DNA from: Perognathus longimembris pacificus
Taxonomy: Eukaryota > Chordata > Mammalia > Rodentia > Heteromyidae
DNA length: 64,000 nt
NCBI RefSeq assembly: GCF_023159225.1
Contig: NC_063173.1
Location: forward strand, 12,066,852-12,130,851
Direction of reading: 5' to 3'
Under the pieces are notes generated by a model. It searched no databases. It had not been told where the DNA came from and saw only the letters and a list, made by a program, of their open reading frames with translations. A program made the position numbers and the translations under genes. Positions within the stretch are counted from its first letter, which is position 1. The number at the start of each line of letters is the position of its first letter. Below are positions 10,991-20,325 of this stretch, in pieces.

Positions 10991-12094
10991 TCCCTCTCTC
11001 CTCGTGAGATACAGACCCAGGCAGACGCAGGCAGTCACACTTTCGAGGGATCTCGGGGGGACTCTGTGAGAGCTTCTTAAGGAGGTGGCACAGGATTTTA
11101 GCCCTTCAAGTGTTTTGGATGGAGGAGAAAAGGAAGGATGTTCCAGGAAGAGGCTCAGCAAGAACAGAGGGATGGAGAACAATGAGAAGTGAGGAGGTTA
11201 TAGGAGCAGGGCCCTGGGGCTGAAGGAGGGCAGTGGAGGCCCAGCTTATGGGATAAAGCAGAGGAGAGGTCGTCGGGCTACCGTTAGCTTTGGGTTTAGT
11301 CGAAGTAGGGAACTAAGGTGGAAGTTGTACAGAGACTCAAGTGAGTCACATAGGGTGGCTAAGGACATGAGAATCTGCAGACAGTTGAGAGAGCCCTGAG
11401 CTGGCCTTGAACCATGATCTTCCTGCCTCTCCCTCCTGAGTAGCTGGGATTGCAGCCATGAGGCACCCTGCTCCCCCAGCCCCCCCCCCACCCCCTGCGT
11501 CATCTCTTGATCTTGACAGGGGCCCTGCACTGTCAAGTTCAGTACAAGTCCTCCCTGGAGGACCTCCCTCCTCACCTGGGTCTGTCGTCCTTCTTGCTGT
11601 CCAGAGCCTCAGCGTTTGGTCTCCATGGGAGATGAGTCAGTGAGGCATACCCTTTGGGGTATTGAGGGAGTTAGGGACTTTGGCCCAGCCAGCGCATCCG
11701 TGTGCTATGTGTCAGCAGGGGCACGTTCATCCTCCACTGGGCCTTGAGCCCTGACTCATTATCAGTGATAATTAGCATCTCCAAGCAGTCTTCCGCCCCA
11801 CTAAGTGCTTGCCGATCATTAGGTGCTATTGTGGGCAACTAGGTCCCAGCTCCAGCATCCTCTGCCCAAGCTGCTCCGCTGGCCCCAGCTGCCTGAGCTG
11901 CTAAGAGATTAAGTGTCCTAACCACAAACACACACTACCCGAAGTCTCAGACACAACCCAAGCACAGGGGCGTGAATGCCGGTACAGATGTTCATGGGGA
12001 AGCAAGCTCAGTAGAGGCAAGGATGCATCTCAACACTGACCTAGAGCTCAGAGAAATGGAACAAATGAAACACACATGCACACAACCACCTGCA
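10991..12094. other. Intron stretch with old repeats, no gene
   Basis: Positions 11080-11350 carry the unassigned ancient repeat phrase ('gttttggatggaggagaaaaggaaggatgttccaggaagagg'). Positions 11398-11470 are a short minus-strand B1-like fragment ('cctgagtagctgggattgcag'). A C-rich run lies at 11475-11500. An AT-rich patch, TCATTATCAGTGATAATTAG, is near 11757-11776. Confidence 0.5.
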
Positions 12095-12330
12095 CACCTT
12101 CCGTGACCTCTGGGATGTTGCATGTGCTGTTCTCTGTCTGGCATGCCCTTCCTCAATGCCCCTTCCCTTTAGAACTGGATAATTCCTACTACTCTTCAGG
12201 CCATGATGTTCCCTCTTCCAGAATCTTCTTCCCCTGGGCTTTGGCAGGGGATCTTCCATCCTCTCTAACCTTGGAGCACTTCCCTGCACTGTGGTCTCAC
12301 TGGCTGTTTCCCACCCAGCCCGCCCATCTG
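12095..12330 (+). repeat. L2-like 3' fragment
   Basis: The phrases 'tgctgttctctgtctggcatgcccttcctc' and 'ctactcttcaggcc' follow the L2 3' region in order and sense orientation. It is strongly diverged. Confidence 0.6.
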
Positions 12331-12639
12331 GTTTGATATGATGGACATTTTTTGCCTAAGTTCAAGTGAGATCGTGACTGGGGTGGGAGTAGGCCACTGA
12401 GGCCAAGAAACTGGATAGAGACCATTTTTCAGGAAGTGAATCAAGAAGAGCAGCAGAAAGCCCTGGATACTCTGGGTCTGAGAAAGCATTTAAACCACCC
12501 CAGGCATAGCCCAACATCCTCTGCCTTGTTTTCTCAGACTCTGCTGGGTTCTTTTATGTTCCTTCCAGGCTTGCTGCCTGACCCAGTTCCCTCCTTCCCT
12601 TGTCTTGTCTCTTGCCACATTTCTGGCCTTACACACTCA

Positions 12640-12785
12640 CTTCCCTTCTCCTCCACTTGGGTGTGCTCTGCTTCTATCTCTCTTCTTTCCCCCCTCCTTT
12701 CTCTTTTTCCCTCCCCTTCTCTCTTTTCTTCCTTCTCTCCTCCTCCTCCTCCTCTTTTTCCCTCCTTCTTTCTTTCGCTATCCCC
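12640..12785. repeat. Pyrimidine-rich tract
   Basis: The + strand is almost entirely C and T from about 12660 to 12780, with CTCCTCCTCCTCCTC in the middle. It abuts a B1-like fragment. Long mirror-like polypurine/polypyrimidine tracts can form triplex DNA; that is inference here. Confidence 0.85.
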
Positions 12786-12870
12786 ACACTGTGCTACCCA
12801 GGTTGACCTTGAATGCTGGATTTTCCTGCCTAAGTGTGCAAGATTACCGGCGTAGACCACTATGCCCACT
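12786..12870 (-). repeat. B1-like SINE fragment
   Basis: 'ctgtgctacccaggttgaccttgaatgctgga' followed by 'aagattaccggcgtagaccactatgccc' is a reverse-strand B1 right portion. Confidence 0.65.
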
Positions 12871-12984
12871 TCTATTCTTACTTCAAAGCCCAGTGAAGTC
12901 CTCGGATCTGAGGTTACATCCTCCGCAAATGGCTTCCTAACCCATGCCATTTACTATCACAAAGGAAGATGGTGAGGGTGGTTA

Positions 12985-13115
12985 CAAACACCACTTTGGT
13001 TCCAGTCCTGTCTTAGCTGCCAGTGTGAGTTCGGCCACCTTGATTCCCTCCTCATTAGGCTGCTGCAAGGATTAAATGAGACACAGAGTGCAATGTGTGA
13101 AATGTTCACTTGGGC
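12985..13115 (+). repeat. MIR-like element
   Basis: 'ttccagtcctgtcttagctgccagtgtgag' and 'ctcattaggctgctgcaaggattaaatgagacac' fit the sense MIR pattern. Confidence 0.6.
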
Positions 13116-13346
13116 TGTCTCGGGGCTGCAGGAGAGCAGGAAGTTCTAATGAGATCAAGGAAGCTCAGCCCGGGAGGCACCAAGTGTTGCCTTGCTAATT
13201 GGCACTGAGCGAAACCAACATTTGCACATGAGCACCTACTGTGTGCACGGCCCTTCCTCCTTTCCTATGTGGTTATTAATCTGACTAGCAGTTCCTACCT
13301 AATGTGAAGATCAAGAAGGTGAAGATGTAGCATCTCTTTCGATTTT

Positions 13347-13546
13347 TGTGATTGTGCTGGGGCTTGAACTCTGGGCCTTGAGCTATTTAGCTCAAGGCTA
13401 GTGCTCTACTACTTGAGCCACAGCTCAACTTCCAGCTTTTTGGAGATAAGAATCTCATGGACTTTCCAGTCTAAGCTGGCTTCAAACCTTAATCCTCAGA
13501 TCTCAGCCTCCTGAGTGGCTAGGATTATAGGCAAAAGCCATTAATG
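13347..13546 (-). repeat. B1-like/Geo dimeric SINE
   Basis: Geo half (GGCTAGTGCTCTACTACTTG) then linker and B1-like half (CTCAGCCTCCTGAGTGGCTA), with part of the linker lost. A younger IDL-Geo element is inserted immediately to its right. Confidence 0.88.
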
Positions 13547-13561
13547 CTTGGATGATTTCTT

Positions 13562-13757
13562 TTTTTTTTTTTTTTGCCAGTCCTGGGCCTTGGACGAGCA
13601 CTGTGCCTGGCTTCTTTTTGCTCAAGGCTAGCACTCTGCCACTTGCGCCACAGCGCCACTTCTGGCCATTTTCTGTATATGTGGTGCTGGGGAATCGAAC
13701 CCAGGGCCTCACGTATACGAGGCAAGCACTCTTGCCACTAGGCCATATCCCCAGCTC
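13562..13757 (-). mobile_element. IDL-Geo SINE with target-site duplication
   Basis: A complete minus-strand IDL-Geo dimer: T run, GCCAGTCCTGGGCC, Geo half, then the tRNA-like left half ending CCACTAGGCCATATCCCCAGC. It is flanked by a perfect 15-bp duplication, CTTGGATGATTTCTT, at 13547-13561 and 13758-13772. The perfect duplication marks a fairly recent L1-driven insertion. Confidence 0.95.
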
Positions 13758-13772
13758 CTTGGATGATTTCTT

Positions 13773-13919
13773 AAATAATTGTTTTATTGATGTATAACTT
13801 ACATATAATAAAATTACTGACTTAAAGAGAATGAGTTTTAATAAAGAGTCATGCCATCACTATTACAATCAAGCAAAGAATTATTATCCCTCCACAAGTT
13901 CCTTCTGCCCTTTGTAGTG
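13773..13919 (-). repeat. Old L1 3' fragment
   Basis: 'attgatgtataacttacatataataaaattactgacttaaag' and 'atcactattacaatcaagcaaag' match the reverse complement of ancient mammalian L1 3' sequence. Confidence 0.55.
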
Positions 13920-13920
<1 letters not shown>

Positions 13921-13963
<43 letters not shown>

Positions 13964-13983
13964 CAGAGAGAGAGAGAGAGAGA
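13921..13983. repeat. (GT)n(GA)n compound microsatellite
   Basis: About 20 TG units are followed by about nine GA units. It lies near the tail end of the Geo fragment at 14030. Confidence 0.96.
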
Positions 13984-14029
13984 TTGGGGATGACTTTCTC
14001 TGTTGTTGTTGTTGGTGGTGGTCGTGTAG

Positions 14030-14125
14030 CTTTCATCCTGAGCCTGGGCGCTGTCCCTGAGCTTTCCTGTTCAAGGCTAGCACTCTACCACTTTGAGCCT
14101 CAGCTCCACTGCTCATCTCCTGTGG
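14030..14125 (-). repeat. Geo SINE monomer fragment
   Basis: 'cctgagcctgggcgctgtccctgagctttcctgttcaaggctagcactctacc' is the reverse Geo half. The left half is missing. Confidence 0.75.
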
Positions 14126-15055
14126 GTTCAGGTTCCTTCAGGCTTCCCTGGGTAATGAGGCCAGGCCAGGGAAGGAAGGCTCACGTGGTGGCTCTTGATG
14201 ACAACACCTGGAGTCAAAGGCTGCATTGGCTGCAAGAGGTGGCTTCAGACGCCCAGAATGAATGGCAGGGAGTGGAGACAGCTGATGCTTCCAGAAACCT
14301 GCCTCTTCTTGGACGCCACGTGCCTGGTGGTCATAAGATGGTCCAGACTAGAGCAGAAGGATAGTGGAAATGACTACTTCTCCCTCCATCTCCTCCACCC
14401 AGGGGTCATAAGCCCCTCTCTGTGGGTTAACAATTCCCTGAAAAGAAGAGGGCACTTTTGTTCCCCAGTTCCAGAACTAAATATTAAAGCAATTATGTAA
14501 CTAGCAATAAATTACTTAAAGTAGTGACTCACTCTGCGTAATTAGAGCGCAAGCAGGGAGGGCTTAAGGTATTTTTAGAGTACACACCTCTCTCCCTCTG
14601 GGGGGGGCTCTGTGCAAGGTGGGGGTGGAGAGAGGGCTGGGAGCTCAGGGGAGTGCCCCAGGTGTGTGCAAGGAGATGGAAGGTGATCCTCCACCCCCTG
14701 AGGCCTTAACAAAGAAAGACCAAGTCAGAGCAGCGGCAGGGGGTGGTCCAGATTAGACTCAAGGATCACCTCTCAGCCAGGTCATTGAATAAATGGCAGT
14801 GACATTACACTCTCACAGAGCAAGGACTTGGCCTGGGACTCCTCTCCCCACTCAGGAAAGCCTGAATGAGACTTAGGAGTTAGACGCATCTGGCTTTGAG
14901 TCTTGTCTTTGAGTTGGTCACTAGCTGGGTCTCTCTCTTTTTTTAAAGCTCACTCAGGCCTTTGGTGATTAAAAAAAAAGACTGAAATTTTCATATTGAC
15001 CTATGCATCATAGTTGCTGCATGCACAAGCTGATCTCTGTGATGGTTGCTAGAAC
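14126..15055. other. Intron stretch without a gene
   Basis: No exon is seen. An AT-rich patch with two TTACTTAAAG/TAATTA words lies at about 14480-14550. A MIR-like fragment ('ctttgagtcttgtctttgagttggtcactagctgggtctc') lies near 14880-14940. Confidence 0.4.
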
Positions 15056-15165
15056 TAATACCCTGAAAGGCAGGAATCAAACTTGTTTCATTAGTGCTTA
15101 ATTCTTGGCTTCATTCAGAGGACTGCATATACTAGATGCTCAATAAATGCTTTATTTTGTTACTG
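15056..15165 (+). repeat. L2 3' end
   Basis: 'gaaaggcaggaatcaaacttgtttcattagtgc' and 'tactagatgctcaataaatgc' are the sense-orientation end of L2. Confidence 0.7.
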
Positions 15166-15182
15166 TGCACTAGTTTTTTGTT

Positions 15183-15381
15183 CCCCCCCACCCCCAGTTC
15201 TGGGGCTTTGACTCAGGGCCCATGCACTGTCCCTGGCTTCCTTTTGCTCAATGCTAGCACTCTACTACTTGAGCCACAGCGCCACTTCTGGATTTTTCTG
15301 CTTATGTGGTGCTGAGGAATTGAACCCAGGGCTTCATGCATGCTAGGCAAGCACTCTCCCACTAAGCCATATTCTCAGCCC
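15183..15381 (-). mobile_element. IDL-Geo SINE
   Basis: A minus-strand dimer: 'cagttctggggctttgactcagggcc', Geo half, then IDL half ending ACTAAGCCATATTCTCAGCCC. The flanks (GTGCACTAGTTTT at about 15165 and GCATGCTAGTTTT at about 15383) look like an imperfect target-site duplication. Confidence 0.9.
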
Positions 15382-15428
15382 TGCATGCTAGTTTTATTCC
15401 ATGCTTCTGCTCAAAAAAGTTCTTTTTC

Positions 15429-15636
15429 GGGCTGGGGATATAGCCTAGTGGCAAGAGTGCCTGCCTCGGATACACGAGGCTCTAGGTTCGATTCCCCAGC
15501 ACCACATATACAGAAAACGGCCAGAAGCAGCGCTGTGGCTCAAGTGGCAGAGTGCTAGCCTTGAGCGGGAAGAAGCCAGGGACAGTGCTCAGGCCCTGAG
15601 TCCAAGGCCCAGGACTGGCCAAAAAAAAAAAAAAAA
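15429..15636 (+). mobile_element. IDL-Geo SINE, intact with target-site duplication
   Basis: This is the clearest + strand copy. The tRNA-Ala/ID-like left half starts GGGCTGGGGATATAGCC and has a B box TTCGATTCC. It is followed by the Geo half with GCTGTGGCTCAAGTGGCAGA and a terminal A16. A perfect 16-bp duplication, AAAAAAGTTCTTTTTC, flanks it at 15413-15428 and 15631-15646. RNA polymerase III internal promoter boxes are in the left half. Confidence 0.95.
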
Positions 15637-15744
15637 GTTCTTTTTCTTTCCCTGAGGTTTTGTGGTGAAGGACATAGGCAGTTTATGTATGTTGGGTGTG
15701 GGATATGTATGCTTGTGCACCTACATGCATGTGTATGCACACAT

Positions 15745-15747
<3 letters not shown>

Positions 15748-15784
<37 letters not shown>
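15748..15784. repeat. (GT)n microsatellite
   Basis: About 18 GT units, preceded by CATGTGTATGCACACATACG. Confidence 0.96.
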
Positions 15785-15785
<1 letters not shown>

Positions 15786-16340
15786 TTAGGTGAATTGGCT
15801 CAATTTCCAGGTGCTGAGCTGGACCAATAGGGTTCAGGACCATGGACAGCTCTTGCCCTTGCTGATTTGGGGAGAGGCCTGAGGGTAGGATAGGGAAATG
15901 AAGGCCAGTAAAGGACTGGGAGAAGGGAATGCAGTCCAGAGCTTGCAGTTTGTCCCACAGGCAAAGAGGAGTTCTGAAGAGTCTTGTTTGATTTTGCAAC
16001 AAGAGGTTCATTTTAGAGATGGGAAAATCAAGGCTCTGAAAGAGGAAAATGACTCACTCAAGGTAGCTTTGGTCACTAGAGACAGAATCCACAAGCTTTG
16101 CTGGGGTTTTGGTAGACCCCAGCTAGGGCCTCTGGCCCCAGACTGGCTGTCTAGGTGACCACTGTTTCCATGAGGAACTCTATGGGTGATTGTGCTGTCA
16201 ATTTGAATGAAATTTGCATAGGCCAGGGCTGTATTGGAGGCTCTTCCTGCCTATGTCAGGAACACTGGCCTGAGGGTGAGAGCTGAGAATAAAGGAAGGG
16301 TAAGGATCTGGATGTCAGGGTCTTGGTCAAGATCAGGAAG

Positions 16341-16549
16341 GGGGGATGGGAATGTGGCTTACTGGTAGAGTGCTCACCTAGCATGCATGAAGCCCTGGGT
16401 TTGATTCCTCAGTACCATGCAAGCAGAAAAAGCCAAAAGTGGTTCTATGGCTCAAGTGGTAGAGTGCTCAACTTGAGCACAGAGAGGCTTAGGGACAGTG
16501 CCCAGGCCCTGAGTTCAAGCCCCAGGACTGGCAAAAGAAAAAAAAAAAA
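16341..16549 (+). mobile_element. IDL-Geo SINE with target-site duplication
   Basis: A + strand dimer starting GGGGGATGGGAATGTGGC and ending in an A-rich tail. AAGATCAGGAAG flanks it at 16329-16340 and 16548-16559. The left half differs from other copies by several bases, so it is probably older. Confidence 0.92.
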
Positions 16550-16564
16550 GATCAGGAAGAATTA

Positions 16565-16825
16565 GCTGGGCACTGGTGGCTCATGCCTGTAATCCTAGCT
16601 AGTCAGGAGGCTGAGATCTGAGGATCATGGTTCAAAGCCAGCTCAGGAAGGAAAAGATGTAGAGACTCTTATCTCTAATTAATCACCTAAAAATCCAGAA
16701 GTAGAGCTGTGGCTCAAAGTGATAGAGTACTGACTAGTTTTTAGCAAAAAAGCTTAGAGACAGTGCCCATGCCCTGAGTTCAACAAACAACAACAACAAG
16801 ACTGACAAACAACAACAAGAAGAAT
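16565..16825 (+). mobile_element. B1-like/Geo dimeric SINE with target-site duplication
   Basis: GCTGGGCACTGGTGGCTCATG opens the 7SL/B1-like half. TTAATCACCTAAAAATCCAG links it to the Geo half, which ends in an AACAACAAC tail. ATCAGGAAGAATTA flanks it at 16551-16564 and 16826-16839. The left duplication overlaps the right duplication of the preceding IDL-Geo copy. Confidence 0.9.
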
Positions 16826-16839
16826 ATCAGGAAGAATTA

Positions 16840-17014
16840 ATACCAGAAATTGATTCAAATTAGGTCTTCTGGCACACAGTGCAGCCCCTATGTTATACCC
16901 CCTCCTTTGCCACCCTCCAGGGGCTTTCGGTTGAATCCATCGCCTGTAGGCAGCGAAGGTGTCCCTGGGTCCTTCTTGCTCTCCTTACTCTCGTCCAGGC
17001 CCTTCCGGGTTCCA
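16840..17014. other. Short unique intron segment
   Basis: Ordinary intronic sequence between SINEs and an MIR; nothing recognised. Confidence 0.4.
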
Positions 17015-17135
17015 GGGCCTGTTACTGAGTGTGCTGTACTGATAGCTATTGGCAGAGAGAGTCCTTTAACCCCATTGTCCTGATGAGGAAACCGAGGTCC
17101 CAAGATCACAGTAACTCATTCAGGGTTACAATCGG
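17015..17135 (-). repeat. MIR-like element
   Basis: 'ccccattgtcctgatgaggaaaccgaggtcccaagatcacagtaactc' is a reverse-strand MIR core. Confidence 0.65.
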
Positions 17136-17360
17136 TCCGTGGCTGGGCTGGGTCTGGCTGCAGGGCCCTTGGGATGACTACACTTCCCCATCTCCCGTCT
17201 CTCCTGGCCTCTCCCCCATCCTGCTGCGCAGCCTTGCTGGGCCTGCCAGCCTTGATGGATGGCCCTGCAGCTCAGCCTCCCTCCCAGTCCTCTCCGGATG
17301 CTGGGCTGTGAGCCTCCTAATCACCAGTCCTGCCTAGTGGCTGCCAAACCATTCATCTCC

Positions 17361-17392
17361 ACCCCCCCCCCGCACCGCCCCCCCCCCCCGCC
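17361..17392. repeat. C-rich low-complexity run
   Basis: Two C runs are separated by GCACCG, in CCACCCCCCCCCCGCACCGCC and the bases after it. Nothing else is seen. Confidence 0.9.
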
Positions 17393-17609
17393 TTGCTCAG
17401 CACAGGTGGTAGGGGGAGGGGGAGAAACAAAAGGGGACACAGCAAGCCCCCTGAAATTGAACTGGGGAGTTCAGCTGCAGCCCCCACTTTAGGGGGCCCT
17501 GTGGTTAGGGAACAGCCTGAACCGCCTTGCACCAGTGCCAGAAAATCCCTCCTGGATGTCCCAAGGGACCTCCCCGGGCACACACCCACACATGCTCACA
17601 GAAAAGCCT

Positions 17610-17785
17610 TTGTGTATTGCAAAATTGCCGTTTGCCAAGCATTGTGCCAGAGCTCTGTGTGTCTGAGTACATCCATCTTATTCTAGGGGTGCTATTGTGA
17701 ACCCCACTGTACAGATAAGAATGCCGAGGCTCAGAGAGGTTAAATGACTTGCACAGCATGCGTATTCAGGACAGGAAGTGGAAGA
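17610..17785 (-). repeat. MIR element
   Basis: This is one of the clearer MIR copies: 'gccaagcattgtgccagagctctgtgtg', 'ccactgtacagataagaatgccgaggctcagagaggttaaatgacttgcacagc' in reverse orientation. Confidence 0.75.
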
Positions 17786-17992
17786 GCTGGGGCTTGAAGC
17801 CATGGATGGCCCACATCTTGTGCTCTACTGGCTTGTGTGTGCTCCCACACCCATGTGCACACTGCACACCCGTGCATACACGAACGTGACCTGTGCATCA
17901 GCCACTGTGTCATCCGTGCACCCGGTCCAAGTTCCTGAGGAGTGTGTAAGGAGGAGGTAAGGTTGTAGAGGGGACGAAAGTCATTGCATAGG

Positions 17993-18206
17993 GCTGGGAA
18001 GGTGGCTGAGTGGTAGAGTGCTTGCCTAGCTCTCCCAAAGTCCTGGGTTCGACTCCTCAGCACCACATAAACGGAAAAAGCCGGAAGTGGCGCTGTGGCT
18101 CAAGTGGTAGAGTGCTAGCCTTGAGCAAAAAGAAGCCAGGGACAGTGCTCAGGCCCTGAGTTCAAGCCCCAGGACTGGCAAACAAAACAAAACAAAACAA
18201 ACAAAA
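17993..18206 (+). mobile_element. IDL-Geo SINE with target-site duplication
   Basis: The left half (GGGCTGGGAAGGTGGCTGAG, B box TTCGACTCC) and Geo half (GGCGCTGTGGCTCAAGTGGT) end in a (CAAAA)n tail. Flanks AAAGTCATTGC and AAAGTCACTGC differ by one base. The left half resembles the ID consensus closely. Confidence 0.93.
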
Positions 18207-18695
18207 GTCACTGCTCATGGTCCCCAGGCTAGGCTGGGCTGGACTCAGCCTAGCTGAGACGCTGGCTGGCTGGGGGAGGGGTGCTGCGCAGAAGCAGCAG
18301 CCTCCAGGCCGTGGGGAGGGGAGGCTGGGAGGCAGATCCATCGATCCCTTCAGTATTGCCTTCCAGGAACCAGGGACCCAGGGGAATGTGGCGCTGTGGG
18401 TCGATTTTCTGGGCTGTGGCCCAGACCCAGCATAGAGTGTGGGGTGAAGCAAATAAGCTGCATCCTGCTGTCCTCTGTATGCCTCCCCCCTCTACCTTCT
18501 ACCTGCTCCCCTGCTCCCTCCTCCTCGTACACTAGAGATCTGGGCATTACTGATACACCCCGGCCTCGGTCTCAGGAGAGGAGTGCCACCGGAGCTGCCT
18601 TCTGAGGGGGACAGGAAGATTGGGGTGAGGAGGGAGGCCAGAGTCAGCAGCTTCAGGGAGGTGGAGTCAGCGCGTGGCCTTCAGAGACCTTCGTG
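18207..18695. other. Intron stretch without a gene
   Basis: GC-rich ordinary intronic sequence; no exon or repeat recognised. Confidence 0.4.
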
Positions 18696-19120
18696 GACAA
18701 CTTAATGAGATAATGAATATATTGCTCTCCACACTCCGCGCTGTGGGGCACGTAGTAGGCACTTAATTAGTCTTCATCTTGTTCCTCCCCGAGGAGTCTA
18801 GTGAGACAGAGGCTGGGGTGTGTGTGTGTGTGCGGTATGGGGTATCGCTGCAGGCACTGAGCTCTAAGCCCTATGCATCCTTCTTGGGAGGGCCCTGAGC
18901 AGACCTGGGTTACCCCCTTTCCTGGCACCCCTTTACCTTGGTTTCTACCACGGTCCCCATACTTGCTTTGGCCTCAAGGGATCTGGGTTGAAGTCCTAGT
19001 TCAGCTCTTGCAGGCTGCTGCCGGTGATTAAGGAAAATTGCTTCCCTCTGGGGCCTCAGTCTTCTCATCCATGCCCCGTGTGGAGTGAAGATGAAATGAG
19101 ACATCATCTGCCCATTTCCC
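18696..19120 (+). repeat. Two MIR-like fragments
   Basis: Positions 18696-18785 read 'aacttaatgagataatgaatatattg...gggcacgtagtaggcac', an MIR 3' part. Positions 18975-19120 read 'gatctgggttgaagtcctagttcagctc ... ggggcctcagtcttctcatccatgcc', an MIR 5' and core part. A short (GT)n lies between them near 18820. Confidence 0.65.
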
Positions 19121-20234
19121 TGACCCCCCAGGAGCCAGGTTACTTCGGCTTCCCCCAGAGCCCAACTTTCTGTGTCACAGCCCTTGAATGGACAGCCGTG
19201 GGCATCTCTCCACGGGCCAGCCTGCTTGGACGTGGGTCCCTAGTGCTGAGCCAGGCTCCGCGGCCGTGGAAGGAAGTGAACAGCCCAGGCCCGAGGACTC
19301 CGGGGGCCTCCGTGCCTTTATCTTCCTAGTTCTGTTTCCCCCCTGCTGCTGTCTGCTCTGCATCCGGGGCTGCGCTGGCCTGTCCGCCCTCCGCCCTTCT
19401 TCCTTTCCAGTTCCCTCTTTATTACGGCCTCTACGTGCCTCTCGCCTCAGGCTTCTCTCCTCCTGTCACGTGTCTATCCATCTTTGTCAGTCCCCTGTGG
19501 CTTTCCCCCAGTCCCTAGAGTTCCCAGTGCGGCTTCTCTCAGAATCAGTCCCTCTGAGCCACGTGTCTCTGCCTCTGTCTGTCTTCACCTTTCTGCCCTC
19601 TCTCCTGGACGGTGTTTGCCTTTTATAGTAGTCTTTGGACTCTCTTTCTCTGTCTGCACGTGTGTCTCTGCCCCTCACTCTGGGTGTCCCCTCTCAGGTC
19701 CTGCCTGGTCTTCACCTCGCGGCATCCCTCCTGCCCTTACAAGCCCTGCCAAGGCGGCAGGTCCAGCCCCGCAGCCCACGAGCCGTGTAGTCTCCCTTGC
19801 TATATTGCTGGCTGACTCGGAGGACCCTGACAATGTCCTCACCCCATACACGCTTCGTTGCTAGGCCTTGGGCTAGCAGCACCTGGCTTCCATAGCGACG
19901 GGTGCTTAGAAACGAAATGCTATAGCTCCCAGTCCCACCACGGGAGCCTTTCCCGATGAGTGCCTCTGGATCAATCAAGAAGCAGGGCTGGGCTCCAAGC
20001 TGCCTCCAGCTTGGAAAGACAAGAGAAGAACAGACAGTGATGGATAGCTTTTGAGGCTCAAGGACCCCCTGGAGTAGAAGAAGCCACTCGGGTGTGGCCC
20101 TGAAGCCAAGAAGAGAGCTGGGAAGCAGCCCCCCCCCCACCCCAATCTTCTCCCAGGACTCTGCCTGTTACAAGAGGCAAGTGCTGAGGCTCTGGGAAGG
20201 GGCCAGGTGCAGGGTTCTCTCTTCCCATTTCTAG
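19121..20234. other. Intron stretch without a gene
   Basis: Pyrimidine-rich on the + strand from about 19320 to 19750 with no splice or coding logic. CCATAGCGACGG at about 19890 resembles half of an RFX X-box. Nothing else is recognised. Confidence 0.4.
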
Positions 20235-20325
20235 TCATGTGAGTTTAGATAAATGGTCTCAGTCTGAAGGCCTCAGTTTCCTCAACTGTAAAATGAGACT
20301 CCTGAAGATGAAATGAATGAATGGA
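20235..20325 (+). repeat. MIR-like element
   Basis: 'gcctcagtttcctcaactgtaaaatgagactcctgaagatgaaatgaatg' is an unmistakable MIR core. Confidence 0.8.

Noticed and set aside
11458..11643. ATG frame reading MRHPAPPAPPPPP as a possible PDE2A1 start
   Set aside because: It arises from a B1-like fragment and a C-rich run, and has no phase-1 donor at the right place.
15429..15500. tRNA-Ala-like sequence with A and B boxes
   Set aside because: It is the left half of an IDL-Geo SINE with target duplications and an A tail, not a tRNA gene.
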